From Mucilaginibacter sabulilitoris (GTDB lineage Bacteria > Bacteroidota > Bacteroidia > Sphingobacteriales > Sphingobacteriaceae): a DNA stretch of 64,000 bases. The notes beneath the pieces were generated by a model. It was given only the letters and a program-made list of their open reading frames with translations, did no database searches and was not told where the DNA came from. The position numbers and the translations under genes are program-made. This document shows positions 41,458-50,022 of this stretch, piece after piece; the stretch's first letter is position 1, and each line of letters starts with the position of its first letter. Location: assembly GCF_034262375.1 (NCBI RefSeq), contig NZ_CP139558.1, forward strand, positions 1,302,001 through 1,366,000, read 5' to 3'.

Positions 41458-42114
41458 TTACCGCTCATTGTCTTCATAAGCAAGCAGTTTTCTTTTTACC
41501 TCACTGCCCCAATAATAACGATCAAAACTGCCGTCAGACCGAACCGCGCGATGGCATGGTAAAATATAGCTTACCGGATTGGCGCCCACAGCTGTTCCGG
41601 TGGCCCGCGCATTCCGGACGCCATTAGCTAACGCCGCATAAGTAGTAATCCCGCCAAAAGGCACCAGGGTCAGTCTTTTCCATACATTTAACTGGAACGC
41701 GGTACCTTTTAAATGAAGATGTACCGGGAGGTTAAGCTCCGGACTATTTAAATGCGCCACGGCTTCCTTTATATATTCCGTTTCTTTCTCCGGAAAAATG
41801 CTCCCGGGAAATCTTCTTTTAAGATCGGCAAACGCAAATGTCCTATCGCCATTTGTAAAACCTAAAAAGCAGACTCCCTTTATTGTAGCCGCTATAAGTA
41901 CTTCTCCAATTGTGGTATCTGCTGTTTTCCAGAATATCGGCAAAGCATTGTCTTCCGGTTCCCATTCTGTTATTGTAAAGGCATCATTGGTCAATTGCAA
42001 TACGGTGTTATTAATGCGGTTTATAATAGCTGGCTTATTTAAAAGAGTATCCTCGTTTGCCGATTCATTCGATTTGTTTTTCATAGTAATTTCTGTATTA
42101 GCTAAGCGCATCAT
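41458..42114 (-). CDS. Methylated-DNA-[protein]-cysteine S-methyltransferase (first paralogue)
   Basis: 218 residues. Alkyl-acceptor motif SYILPCHRAVRSDG (PCHR; the next residue is Ala where Val is usual), with the preceding helix-turn-helix GTAFQLNVWKRLTLVPFGGITTYAALA and AVGANPVSYILPCHR. The N-terminal domain has TTIGEVLIAATIKGVCFLGF. About 60 extra residues precede it, including ITEWEPEDNALPIFW, which the paralogue at 43007 shares. It overlaps the oxygenase gene by 17 bp. It repairs O6-methylguanine and O4-methylthymine by suicide transfer. Confidence 0.9.
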   Translation of the reverse strand: MMRLANTEITMKNKSNESANEDTLLNKPAIINRINNTVLQLTNDAFTITEWEPEDNALPIFWKTADTTIGEVLIAATIKGVCFLGFTNGDRTFAFADLKRRFPGSIFPEKETEYIKEAVAHLNSPELNLPVHLHLKGTAFQLNVWKRLTLVPFGGITTYAALANGVRNARATGTAVGANPVSYILPCHRAVRSDGSFDRYYWGSEVKRKLLAYEDNER

Positions 42115-42826
42115 GAAATATAATGCCCAGGCTATGCCTATGCCCGCTATGCAGCGGACTTACACCGTGCTTCATATTAACCCTGTAGTATCCCTTGCTT
42201 CCCCTTACCGGCCGAAAGTTAGTAGTGAATAAAACCATGTCGCCCAAACCGGGTGTTAATACATTTGCTTTTGATTGCGCACGTGGTACCTGTTCGGTTA
42301 TCACAAACTCGCCGCCGGTATAGTCGTGGTTTATTTGATCAAGCATAAAAACCATTTGTAAAGGAAAATATACTTCTCCATACAAATCCTGGTGCAAGGT
42401 GTTAAACCCGCCTTCAGCATATTGCAATATCAATACGGTAGGTTTTGTTTGCCCTGCTGCATGGCTCAGGTTTTTCATCTCTTCATGGGCAGGGGGAAAT
42501 TGCTTATCGATCCCAAGTTCCTGCATCCATTTGTTGGCAACCGGTGCAATTTGAGGGTAAATACTTTCCCTTAAATTGGTAATGATAGTCGGCAAAGGGT
42601 ATTTATAATATTTGTACTCCCCGCTTCCAAACCGATAGCGCTCCATGTTTATTGTTTTCCGGTATTCATCGGCATTATAATCTTTAATCAGGGTATCGCA
42701 TTCCTCTTTATTCAAAACGTTTTTAACAATTACAAAACCCTTGTCATGTAAGGTCTTTGTAATTTCCTGCCAGTTAAGGTTGTCTATACGTTGTTTAATA
42801 GTTAAAGCCCGTTGTGTTTCCATCAT
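42098..42826 (-). CDS. 2OG-Fe(II) oxygenase, probable alkylation-repair associated
   Basis: 242 residues (two adjacent ATGs). HQD in GGFNTLHQDLYGEVYFPLQ gives the first two metal ligands. GHRHSLGIIFHD near the C-terminus gives the distal His/Arg region. It has the jelly-roll strands of prolyl-hydroxylase/AlkB-type oxygenases (FVITEQVPRAQSKANVLTPGLGDMVLF) but lacks the AlkB nucleotide-recognition lid that I would expect. It is the first gene of an operon with a DNA methyltransferase, so nucleic-acid or protein demethylation is a reasonable guess, not shown. Its start is 14 bp from a TAATTTTG -7 element. Confidence 0.78.
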   Translation of the reverse strand: MMETQRALTIKQRIDNLNWQEITKTLHDKGFVIVKNVLNKEECDTLIKDYNADEYRKTINMERYRFGSGEYKYYKYPLPTIITNLRESIYPQIAPVANKWMQELGIDKQFPPAHEEMKNLSHAAGQTKPTVLILQYAEGGFNTLHQDLYGEVYFPLQMVFMLDQINHDYTGGEFVITEQVPRAQSKANVLTPGLGDMVLFTTNFRPVRGSKGYYRVNMKHGVSPLHSGHRHSLGIIFHDALS

Positions 42827-42840
42827 TCAAAAGTTTAGTT

Positions 42841-42982
42841 CAAAATTAATGGCGGCCGAACGGTTACAAACCCGTTTCTTGCTATGTTGCATTATGGTTT
42901 ATAATCTTCATAAAGTGCTGAGTAGTATATTTAAAGTCAGCAAGAAACGGGTTTAAACGAGGCAATTAGTAAGATAATTTTG
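42841..42982. promoter_or_regulatory. Mirror-image divergent promoters with identical 16-bp boxes
   Basis: AAACCCGTTTCTTGCT at 42868-42883 and its exact reverse complement at 42939-42954 flank a 55-bp spacer. Outside each box is TAATTTTG: minus strand at 42841-42848 (19 bp away) and plus strand at 42975-42982 (20 bp away). Both boxes therefore cover the -33 position of their own promoter in the same orientation. This is the layout of a class II activator site, most likely for the AraC-methyltransferase protein encoded at 43694. Confidence 0.7.
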
Positions 42983-43006
42983 TAGTGTAACAAAAAGGAA
43001 TAAATC

Positions 43007-43660
43007 ATGAAAGCTCAATTAAATTTATTTAGTAACGGTTTAACCGGCACAGATAACAGTTCAGCAATTTTAGATAAGGCTGTATTGAAGGAGCGTATTA
43101 AAAACACTCATTTTCAATCTGCCCATCCATCGTTTATCATAGTAAAATGGGAGGCTGGCGATGAGCTATTGCCCATGTATTATACAATTGAAGAAACACC
43201 ACTGGGCGAGGTTTTAATAGCCGCTACTTCAAAGGGTATAACTTATCTGGGGTTTATTGTTAAGGATGAAACCAAAGCTATAGCCGATGTAAAAAAGCGC
43301 TTCCCCGAAAGTAATTTAATGGCAGGCAGTACAGATTGGCATATCGCAGCAATAAACCGGATAGAAAATCCCGAAACCGAACAGCCATTACATTTGCATT
43401 TAAAAGGTACCGAATACCAGTTAAGCATTTGGGAAAAGCTGTTGTTGATCCCTTTCGGCGGGGTTACAAACTACAAAATGTTAGGTGATGGTAATCCCGA
43501 TTCGCGGGAGATTGGCGCAGCCGTAGGAGCGAATCCGGTTGGTTATTTGATCCCTTGCCACCGGGTTATCCGGGCCGATGGTAATTTTTATGGCTTTTTC
43601 TGGGGAAATAAGGTTAAAGCTCATTTATTAACTTATGAGGCCGTATGTGCTGTCAATTAA
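43007..43660 (+). CDS. Methylated-DNA-[protein]-cysteine S-methyltransferase (second paralogue)
   Basis: 217 residues. GTEYQLSIWEKLLLIPFGGVTNYKML leads to the acceptor motif PVGYLIPCHRVIRADG with Cys in PCHRV; it ends FFWGNKVKAHLLTYE. The N-terminal part has ETPLGEVLIAATSKGITYLGF and the extra segment FIIVKWEAGDELLPMYY shared with the paralogue on the other strand. It is the first gene right of the mirrored boxes and is followed 33 bp later by the AraC-methyltransferase fusion. It may be a second suicide repair enzyme with different substrate range. Confidence 0.9.
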   Translation: MKAQLNLFSNGLTGTDNSSAILDKAVLKERIKNTHFQSAHPSFIIVKWEAGDELLPMYYTIEETPLGEVLIAATSKGITYLGFIVKDETKAIADVKKRFPESNLMAGSTDWHIAAINRIENPETEQPLHLHLKGTEYQLSIWEKLLLIPFGGVTNYKMLGDGNPDSREIGAAVGANPVGYLIPCHRVIRADGNFYGFFWGNKVKAHLLTYEAVCAVN

Positions 43661-43693
43661 AAAATATAAATTACCGATACATAGCAGAACGTT

Positions 43694-44545
43694 ATGAAAA
43701 CGCAACAGGAAATAGATTATAACAGAATAGCGGAGGCGATTAGTTTCTTCAGGGAAAACTTTAAATCGCAGCCAAGCCTTGATGATGTTGCCGAACACGT
43801 GCACCTCAGCCCATTTCATTTTCAACGTATGTTTTTGGAATGGGCCGGGGTAACGCCAAAGCAATTTCTCCAGTACCTGAGCATAGAACATGCTAAGGAA
43901 ATATTAAAAAACACCAATTCGAACCTTTTTGAAACGGCCTTTGAAACTGGTTTATCAGGTACCGGCAGGCTGCACGACCTGTTTATCAAGGTTGAGGGGA
44001 TGACACCCGGCGAATATAAAAACGGCGGCTCGTCGCTTCAAATCAATTATTCGTTTGCCGATACGCCATTTGGTAAGGTGATCGTAGCGTCTACCAATAA
44101 AGGGATATGCCACATGGCGTTTGTTGACGAGGGTGAAGAATTGGCCCTGGAAAAATTGAAGGCAAATTATCCAAACGCAGCTTACAGCCAGCTTGTGGAC
44201 AGGATACAGCAAAATGCCCTGTTTATTTTTACGCAGGACTGGAGCCGTCTGGATGAAATAAAACTGCACCTAAAAGGCACCGACTTTCAGATAAAGGTAT
44301 GGGAAACGTTATTAAAAGTGCCGCCGGGCGGACTTACCACCTATGGCGACCTTGCCAAAAAAGCAGGCTTTGAAAAAGCATCAAGAGCGGTTGGAACCAG
44401 CGTTGGGAACAATCCCGTAGCATTCCTGATACCCTGTCACCGGGTTATCAAATCAACCGGCGAAATTGGGCAGTATCATTGGGGATCTGCACGCAAAAAT
44501 GCCATTATTGGCTGGGAAGCAGCTTTGCAACGAAAGGCTTCTTAA
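43694..44545 (+). CDS. Ada-like AraC HTH fused to methylguanine-DNA methyltransferase
   Basis: 283 residues. Residues 8-105 are an AraC/XylS double HTH (FKSQPSLDDVAEHVHLSPFHFQRMFLEWAGVTPKQFL; SGTGRLHDLFIKVEGMTPGEY). Residues 115-280 are an O6-alkylguanine methyltransferase with FQIKVWETLLKVPPGGLTTYGDLAKKAG and acceptor PVAFLIPCHRVIKSTGEIG. The Zn-containing N-terminal Ada domain (methyl-phosphotriester sensor) is absent, so methyl transfer to the only acceptor Cys is the likely switch. Expected to autoregulate through the 16-bp boxes. Ends in a terminator. Confidence 0.92.
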   Translation: MKTQQEIDYNRIAEAISFFRENFKSQPSLDDVAEHVHLSPFHFQRMFLEWAGVTPKQFLQYLSIEHAKEILKNTNSNLFETAFETGLSGTGRLHDLFIKVEGMTPGEYKNGGSSLQINYSFADTPFGKVIVASTNKGICHMAFVDEGEELALEKLKANYPNAAYSQLVDRIQQNALFIFTQDWSRLDEIKLHLKGTDFQIKVWETLLKVPPGGLTTYGDLAKKAGFEKASRAVGTSVGNNPVAFLIPCHRVIKSTGEIGQYHWGSARKNAIIGWEAALQRKAS

Positions 44546-44559
44546 TGCCTGAAAAGAAA

Positions 44560-44589
44560 AAACGCGTAAGGAATTTTCCTTACGCGTTT
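44560..44589. terminator. Bidirectional terminator
   Basis: AAACGCGTAAGGAA (44560-44573) pairs perfectly with TTCCTTACGCGTTT (44576-44589) with a TT centre, between the convergent Ada-like and symporter genes. Confidence 0.85.
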
Positions 44590-44615
44590 GGTCTACTATT
44601 TATAAATGTTTTCTG

Positions 44616-46322
44616 TTACCAGAACCTCACATAAAGCGCCGTGAGCAGTAATAAGGTAACTATAATTAAAGCCAGTGTTGAAGGTTCAACCTTAAACATG
44701 CTTTTGTCGAGTACAAAGGCTTTGGGGTTAATTTTCGGTCCGGCAAAACTTACAATTACGATGGCTATTATGGTGAACAGGAACGACAGTCCCATACAGA
44801 TCAGGAACGGTATTTCGTAACCACCATGCCCGTTAGGGAAAGCGGTGTATAGCCAGGTTTCGTGCCCGAATATTTTAGGAGCGTAATTATTGAACAATAC
44901 CGACATGGCAAACCCGGTTACGATACCCACAATGGCTGCTGCCCCGGTTGTACGTTTCCAGAAAAAGCCCAGTATAAATATGGCAAATATACCCGGGCTG
45001 ATAAAACCGGTGTACTTTTGAATAAAGGTGAAGCCACCCTCGCCGCCTATACCTAAAAGATCTTTCCAGGTTAGTAATATAGATAGCACCATGGCTGCCA
45101 CAATAACAAACTTGCCCATTAATACCATGCCTTTTTCATCAGCATCCTTTTTAATGTATTTTTTGTATATGTCCATAGTAAATATGGTAGATATACTATT
45201 GGCCTTGCCAGCCAGCGAGGCCACAATAGCCGCCGTTAAGGCTGCTATGGAAAGACCTTTTAAACCGTTTGGCAAAAAGCCAAGTACAGCCGAGTAGGCA
45301 TTATCTGGATTTAAATGACCACCAGCGTTCATTTCCTGTTGCAGGCCACCGTTTTTATATAAAACATAAGCGGCTACGCCCGGCAGTATCACAATAATAG
45401 GCATGGCCAGTTTCATTAAACCGGCAAATAATATCCCGGTGCGGGCTGTTTTCAAATCGGAACCCAAGGCCCTTTGGGTGATGTATTGGTTACAACCCCA
45501 GTAATTTAAATTTACTATCCATTGCCCGGCAAAATACATGGCAATCCCTGGCAGCAACAGGTACTTATCAATATCGGCCTGTGATGCATTTGGGCCTGGT
45601 TTGGCCAATATCATTTTAAAATGCTCCGGCGAATCTTTAAGCATAGCTGTAAAACCGGCTAACGCGTTTTTACCTAAACCAAAATGCTCACTCACCAGTG
45701 TTAAGGCAATATAGGTGGTCGCTAAACCACCAATTACCAGTACCAGCACTTGTATAACATCGGTAAAGCCAATTACCTTCATGCCACCAAGCGCTATAAC
45801 CAGCGCGAAAACGGAAAGCGCGATAATTATCCAATGGAAAGTGTTAGGGTCGCCACCGGCCAGGCTATTAATGGCCAGCGCTCCCAGGAACAGTATCGAA
45901 GTCAGGTTTACAAATACATATAAAAACAACCAGAAAATGGCCATGATCAAACTAACCGCCTGATTGTACCGCGTTTCCAGGAACTGGGGCATGGTAAATA
46001 TCTTATTTTTAAGATATACCGGGATAAACCAAACCGCCACAATAATGAGCGCAATGGCAGCTATCCATTCATATGCAGCAACGGCAATACCTACCGTAAA
46101 ACCCTGGCCGCTGGCACCGATAAATTGCTCAGCCGAAATATTGGAAGCGATAAGTGACGCGCCTATTGCCCACCAGGTAAGCGAACCTTCGGCCAAAAAG
46201 AAATCATGGCTGCCGGATACCCCCGCCTTTTTTTTGCGATTGTATACCCAATAGCCATATCCTGCTACTACAAAAAAATAGATAACGAATATGACGTAAT
46301 CAATGGTGGAAAACTTACTCAT
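44616..46322 (-). CDS. Sodium:solute symporter (SSS family), probable arabinose importer
   Basis: 568 residues with about 14 transmembrane helices. SSS signatures: GSHDFFLAEGSLTWWAIGASLIASNISAEQFIGASGQGFTVG, AYEWIAAIALIIVAVWFIPVYLKNKIFTMPQFLETRYN and GLSIAALTAAIVASLAGKANSISTIFTMDIYKKYI. It resembles vSGLT-like sugar/sodium symporters. It is the last gene of the arabinose operon, 92 bp after araA, so L-arabinose or a close pentose is the likely substrate. A promoter of its own in that gap cannot be excluded. Confidence 0.9.
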   Translation of the reverse strand: MSKFSTIDYVIFVIYFFVVAGYGYWVYNRKKKAGVSGSHDFFLAEGSLTWWAIGASLIASNISAEQFIGASGQGFTVGIAVAAYEWIAAIALIIVAVWFIPVYLKNKIFTMPQFLETRYNQAVSLIMAIFWLFLYVFVNLTSILFLGALAINSLAGGDPNTFHWIIIALSVFALVIALGGMKVIGFTDVIQVLVLVIGGLATTYIALTLVSEHFGLGKNALAGFTAMLKDSPEHFKMILAKPGPNASQADIDKYLLLPGIAMYFAGQWIVNLNYWGCNQYITQRALGSDLKTARTGILFAGLMKLAMPIIVILPGVAAYVLYKNGGLQQEMNAGGHLNPDNAYSAVLGFLPNGLKGLSIAALTAAIVASLAGKANSISTIFTMDIYKKYIKKDADEKGMVLMGKFVIVAAMVLSILLTWKDLLGIGGEGGFTFIQKYTGFISPGIFAIFILGFFWKRTTGAAAIVGIVTGFAMSVLFNNYAPKIFGHETWLYTAFPNGHGGYEIPFLICMGLSFLFTIIAIVIVSFAGPKINPKAFVLDKSMFKVEPSTLALIIVTLLLLTALYVRFW

Positions 46323-46414
46323 AATGTGGTTTTAATTAATTTATTGCGGGTTAAAAATAAATTTACCCAGCGGCTTAAATTCCCATCATGCCGCCGGGTG
46401 AATTTTAGAAGGGT

Positions 46415-47905
46415 CTATCTGTAAGCAGCATCGTTCCAGCGTATCTCATTGCGGAACTGGTCTATCCTGGTGTCTTTTCCTATGCGTAAAAACTCAATAC
46501 CGGCCATGTCTGCAAAATCCTGCAGGTGTTCTGCTGTCAGGTTTTGGCTGTAAGCGGTGTGGTGTGCCCCACCGGCATAAATCCAGGCAGCGCAGCCGGT
46601 TTTCATATCAGGATAAGGTTTCCATAATACCCTTGCTACAGGCAGTTTAGGCAGGTCGTTTTGCGGTTCAACGGCCTCAACCTCATTTATAAGCAGGCGG
46701 AAACGGTTGCCCATATCAACAATGGAGGCATTAAGCGCAGCACCACCGGCTACATTAAAAACCAAACGGGCCGGATCGGCCTTGCCGCCAATACCCAGAG
46801 GATGTACTTCTAACGAAGCCTTACCGTTTGCTAAAGAAGCGTCAACCTCCAGCATGTGCGAACCTAATACCAAGGCGTTATTGGGATCAAAGTGATAGGT
46901 ATAATCTTCCATAAAAGCGTTGCCGCCTTTTAAGCCTGAGCCCATTACTTTAAGCGCGCGTACCAAAGCAGCCGTTTTCCAGTCGCCTTCACCTGCAAAG
47001 CCATAGCCGTCGGCCATCAGGCGCTGTGAGGCAATACCCGGCAATTGAGCCATGCCATGCAGATCTTCAAACGTATCTGAAAAACCTTTAAAGCCGCCAT
47101 CTTTTAAAAATTTGCGCATGCCCAATTCAATTTTGGCAGCCTCATAGACTGATGAATGTTTTGCTCCGCCTCTCTTAAGCTCATCGGCCATGGTGTAGGT
47201 AGCTTCATATTCATCTACCAGGGCGTTAACATCGGCTTCGCTTACGGCGTTGATAATCGCAACAAGATCGCCGATGCCATAGGTATTTACGGAGAACCCA
47301 AATTTTAGTTCGGCTTCTACCTTATCACCATCGGTAACGGCTACAAAACGCATGTTATCGCCGAAACGGGCAAACTTGGCGCCCTGCCAGTCGTACCAGC
47401 CGGCGGCGGCACGTGTCCAGGTTTCTATCTGGCTCAACACTTCAGGATCTTGCCAGTGGCCAACAACTACCTTACGGTTGATGCGCATACGCGATACCAT
47501 GAACCCAAACTCACGATCGCCGTGGGCGCTTTGGGTAAGGTTCATAAAGTCCATATCAATAGAGCTCCATGGAATATCGCGGTTAAATTGCGTATGCAGG
47601 TGCAGCATTGGCTTTTTAAGGATGCTCAGACCGCGAATCCACATTTTGGCCGGCGAAAATGTGTGCATCCAAGTAATAATACCAATGCAGTTTTCTGCAA
47701 CGTTGGCTTGCTGCAGGGTTGTATATATTTCGTCGGTGCTTTTAACCACCGGTTTGTAAACGATGCGTACGGGAATTTTTCCGGAATTGTCAAGCCCGGC
47801 GGTTATTTGCTGTGAGTGTTCAGCTACTTGTTTTAATGTTTCTTCGCCGTACAGATCCTGGCTTCCGGTAATGAACCAAACTTCAAATGTTTTTAAATCG
47901 ATCAT
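46415..47905 (-). CDS. araA: L-arabinose isomerase
   Basis: 496 residues, the normal length of the family. It begins [21 protein letters not shown], the standard AraA start, and includes [43 protein letters not shown] segment (here [18 protein letters not shown]), VGHWQDPEV and the C-terminal [12 protein letters not shown]. The Mn-binding Glu and His positions of the family appear present ([19 protein letters not shown]). It interconverts L-arabinose and L-ribulose. It sits between the GH27 gene and the symporter gene on the same strand. Confidence 0.97.
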   Translation of the reverse strand: MIDLKTFEVWFITGSQDLYGEETLKQVAEHSQQITAGLDNSGKIPVRIVYKPVVKSTDEIYTTLQQANVAENCIGIITWMHTFSPAKMWIRGLSILKKPMLHLHTQFNRDIPWSSIDMDFMNLTQSAHGDREFGFMVSRMRINRKVVVGHWQDPEVLSQIETWTRAAAGWYDWQGAKFARFGDNMRFVAVTDGDKVEAELKFGFSVNTYGIGDLVAIINAVSEADVNALVDEYEATYTMADELKRGGAKHSSVYEAAKIELGMRKFLKDGGFKGFSDTFEDLHGMAQLPGIASQRLMADGYGFAGEGDWKTAALVRALKVMGSGLKGGNAFMEDYTYHFDPNNALVLGSHMLEVDASLANGKASLEVHPLGIGGKADPARLVFNVAGGAALNASIVDMGNRFRLLINEVEAVEPQNDLPKLPVARVLWKPYPDMKTGCAAWIYAGGAHHTAYSQNLTAEHLQDFADMAGIEFLRIGKDTRIDQFRNEIRWNDAAYR

Positions 47906-47936
47906 GTATATTAATTATTGATTTTGTGATTAGTTA

Positions 47937-49307
47937 TTAGTTTGCGGGCGACAGCCTGAACAGCGCCGCGCCATGTATATTAATATTTTGCTGATAATTT
48001 GTTTTGTAAGCACCGATATCCTGTTTCTTCCACAGGTCGCGCACTTTTATTTTGCCCTTTAAACCCAATGCCGCCAAATCGACGGATACATTTTGTGCTT
48101 TCTCACCTATGTTGAAGAGTGCCACATATAGATCTTTGCTTCCCTGCACGTGCGAATACCAAACCATAGCGCCATCTTTTTTGTATAGCTGGCGTGGGTT
48201 TTCGCCGTTTTGGTTGGTGGCAAGCACTTCGTTGTTGGTAAACAGCTTTAATTCCAGCTCGCGGTTTTCGGGTAGGTTGCCGCCCAGCATCAGGGGCGAG
48301 CGATAGATACACCAAAAGGTCATGTGGGTATAAAGTTCATCTTCGGTAAAGCGGCTGTAGCGTTCAACGCCAACCGGGCCGCGTTTTGACAGCTTGCCTA
48401 TTTGTATCATATCGCAATCGGGCCAGTGGCCGGGGCCACCTACGCCTTCCCAGCTTTTAGCATAATCAAACATGTGCAGCACTTCTTTCCAGTTGTCCCA
48501 GAAATCATCGGCCATGCGCCACATATTGGCATATTTGGTGGCATGTGCTGCCTGGCTAACCGGAGTTTCGCCGGGCGAAAGGCTAAATGCTACAGGCCTG
48601 CCGCATTGGTCAATTGCTTTTTTATAACCTTCCACTTCGGCAGCGCTGTATGGGCGGGAAAGGTCATCAACTTTAATAAAATCAACACCCCATGAGGCAT
48701 AAAGCTCCAATAACGAGTTCAGGTATTCCTGGGCGCCCGGCTTTTTCATATCCAGCCCGTACATGTGGTTCATCCATGGGCAGGTAGAATTTGTGTCGGC
48801 AATCATATCGGCAGTAATACCGCTAACCCCTTTTACCGGCGACTTAGCCCACACGGCCTGCCTCGGGATGCCCCGCATAACATGGATGCCGAATTTTAAA
48901 CCTTGAGCATGCACATAATCGGCAAGCGGTTTAAAGCCGTTACCGCCAAATGCCGAAGGGAATTTATTGGGTTGAGGTGTTAAACGGCCCCATTTATCCA
49001 TAGTTAACCAGGGTATATAAGAGCCATCCTGTAACCTTTTTTGAAATGGGTTGCCAATATTACTGCCCTGCGGATTATCATACGACCATAAAAAATCAAC
49101 CACGATGTATTGCCATCCGTATGGTTTCAGATATTTTGCCATGTAATCGGCATTGGCCTTTACCTCATCTTCATGCACCGCCGAGCCAAAGCAGTTATAA
49201 CTGTTCCAGCCCATAGGGGGAGTGTTGGCTACAGCGGTGTTTTGTGCTGATGCAGTAATGTTCGAGAAAATGCAGGCGGCCAGTACAATCAGGTAACGTA
49301 ATTTCAT
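47937..49307 (-). CDS. GH27 glycosidase, likely beta-L-arabinopyranosidase rather than alpha-galactosidase
   Basis: 456 residues, signal peptide (first ~22). GH27 barrel: PPMGWNSYNCFG, WQYIVVDFLWSY, YVHAQGLKFGIH, GVDFIKVDDLSRPY (nucleophile Asp214) and MWRMADDFWDNW (acid/base about Asp268). Alpha-galactosidases have two Asp in the IDDCW motif that hold O4 and O6 of galactose; here it is D71-F72, so the second Asp, which binds O6, is lost. A loss at this site is known in the Streptomyces GH27 beta-L-arabinopyranosidase, where Ile replaces it (from memory). Its position between araD and araA fits release of L-arabinopyranose. Alpha-galactosidase remains the alternative. Confidence 0.87.
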   Translation of the reverse strand: MKLRYLIVLAACIFSNITASAQNTAVANTPPMGWNSYNCFGSAVHEDEVKANADYMAKYLKPYGWQYIVVDFLWSYDNPQGSNIGNPFQKRLQDGSYIPWLTMDKWGRLTPQPNKFPSAFGGNGFKPLADYVHAQGLKFGIHVMRGIPRQAVWAKSPVKGVSGITADMIADTNSTCPWMNHMYGLDMKKPGAQEYLNSLLELYASWGVDFIKVDDLSRPYSAAEVEGYKKAIDQCGRPVAFSLSPGETPVSQAAHATKYANMWRMADDFWDNWKEVLHMFDYAKSWEGVGGPGHWPDCDMIQIGKLSKRGPVGVERYSRFTEDELYTHMTFWCIYRSPLMLGGNLPENRELELKLFTNNEVLATNQNGENPRQLYKKDGAMVWYSHVQGSKDLYVALFNIGEKAQNVSVDLAALGLKGKIKVRDLWKKQDIGAYKTNYQQNINIHGAALFRLSPAN

Positions 49308-49319
49308 GCTGATAAATAT

Positions 49320-50021
49320 TTATTGACCGTAATAAGAGTTAGGACCATGTTTGCGCTCATAGTGTTTTTTAATAAGTGAATCCTTTAAACGCGGCGCGCT
49401 GTTGTTGATTTGTTCGGTGAGGTAGGCCATTTGTGCAACAGCTTCCAGAACGGCACTGTTATACACAGCTTTTTCGGCTGTTTTGCCCCAGGTAAACGGC
49501 GCGTGGTTGCCTACTAAAACCATTTCTACCTCGCGATAATCAATGCCCTGCTCTTTAAAGCAATCCATGATCTGGAAACCGGTCTGGTATTCGTAATCAC
49601 CTTCAATCATCCTGTCGTCCATAGGTGGTGCGCAAGGGATATCCGCGGTTAAGTGATCGGCATGGGTGGTGCCGAAAATGGGTATGCAGCGCTGGGATTG
49701 TGCCCAGGCCGTAGCATAGGTTGAATGGGTATGTACAATGCCATTGATATGCTCCCAACTTTTATATAACACCGCGTGTGTAAGCGTATCCGACGACGGC
49801 CTAAGATCGCCCTCGATGGTTTTGCCGTTAAAATCCACGATCACCATTTTCTCTGGCGTTAATTCATCATAAGGCACACCGCTTGGCTTGATTGCAAAAA
49901 CGCCCAGTTCCCTGTCGGCAGCGCTCACGTTACCAAAAGTGAACAGCACCAGGCCCAGTTTTGGCAATTGCATATTGGCCTCGTAAGCCGTTTGTTTTAT
50001 ATGTTGATACTTGCTCATCAC
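49320..50021 (-). CDS. araD: L-ribulose-5-phosphate 4-epimerase
   Basis: 233 residues (adjacent ATGs at the start). Class II aldolase fold: LVLFTFGNVSAADRELGVFAIKPSGVPYDEL, GIVHTHSTYATAWAQ (zinc His residues), IPCAPPMDDRMIEGDYEYQTG and MVLVGNHAPFTWGKTAEKAVYNSAVLE. It converts L-ribulose-5-phosphate to D-xylulose-5-phosphate, the last specific step before the pentose phosphate pathway. It begins one base after the araB stop, so it is translationally coupled. Confidence 0.96.
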   Translation of the reverse strand: MMSKYQHIKQTAYEANMQLPKLGLVLFTFGNVSAADRELGVFAIKPSGVPYDELTPEKMVIVDFNGKTIEGDLRPSSDTLTHAVLYKSWEHINGIVHTHSTYATAWAQSQRCIPIFGTTHADHLTADIPCAPPMDDRMIEGDYEYQTGFQIMDCFKEQGIDYREVEMVLVGNHAPFTWGKTAEKAVYNSAVLEAVAQMAYLTEQINNSAPRLKDSLIKKHYERKHGPNSYYGQ

Positions 50022-50022
50022 A

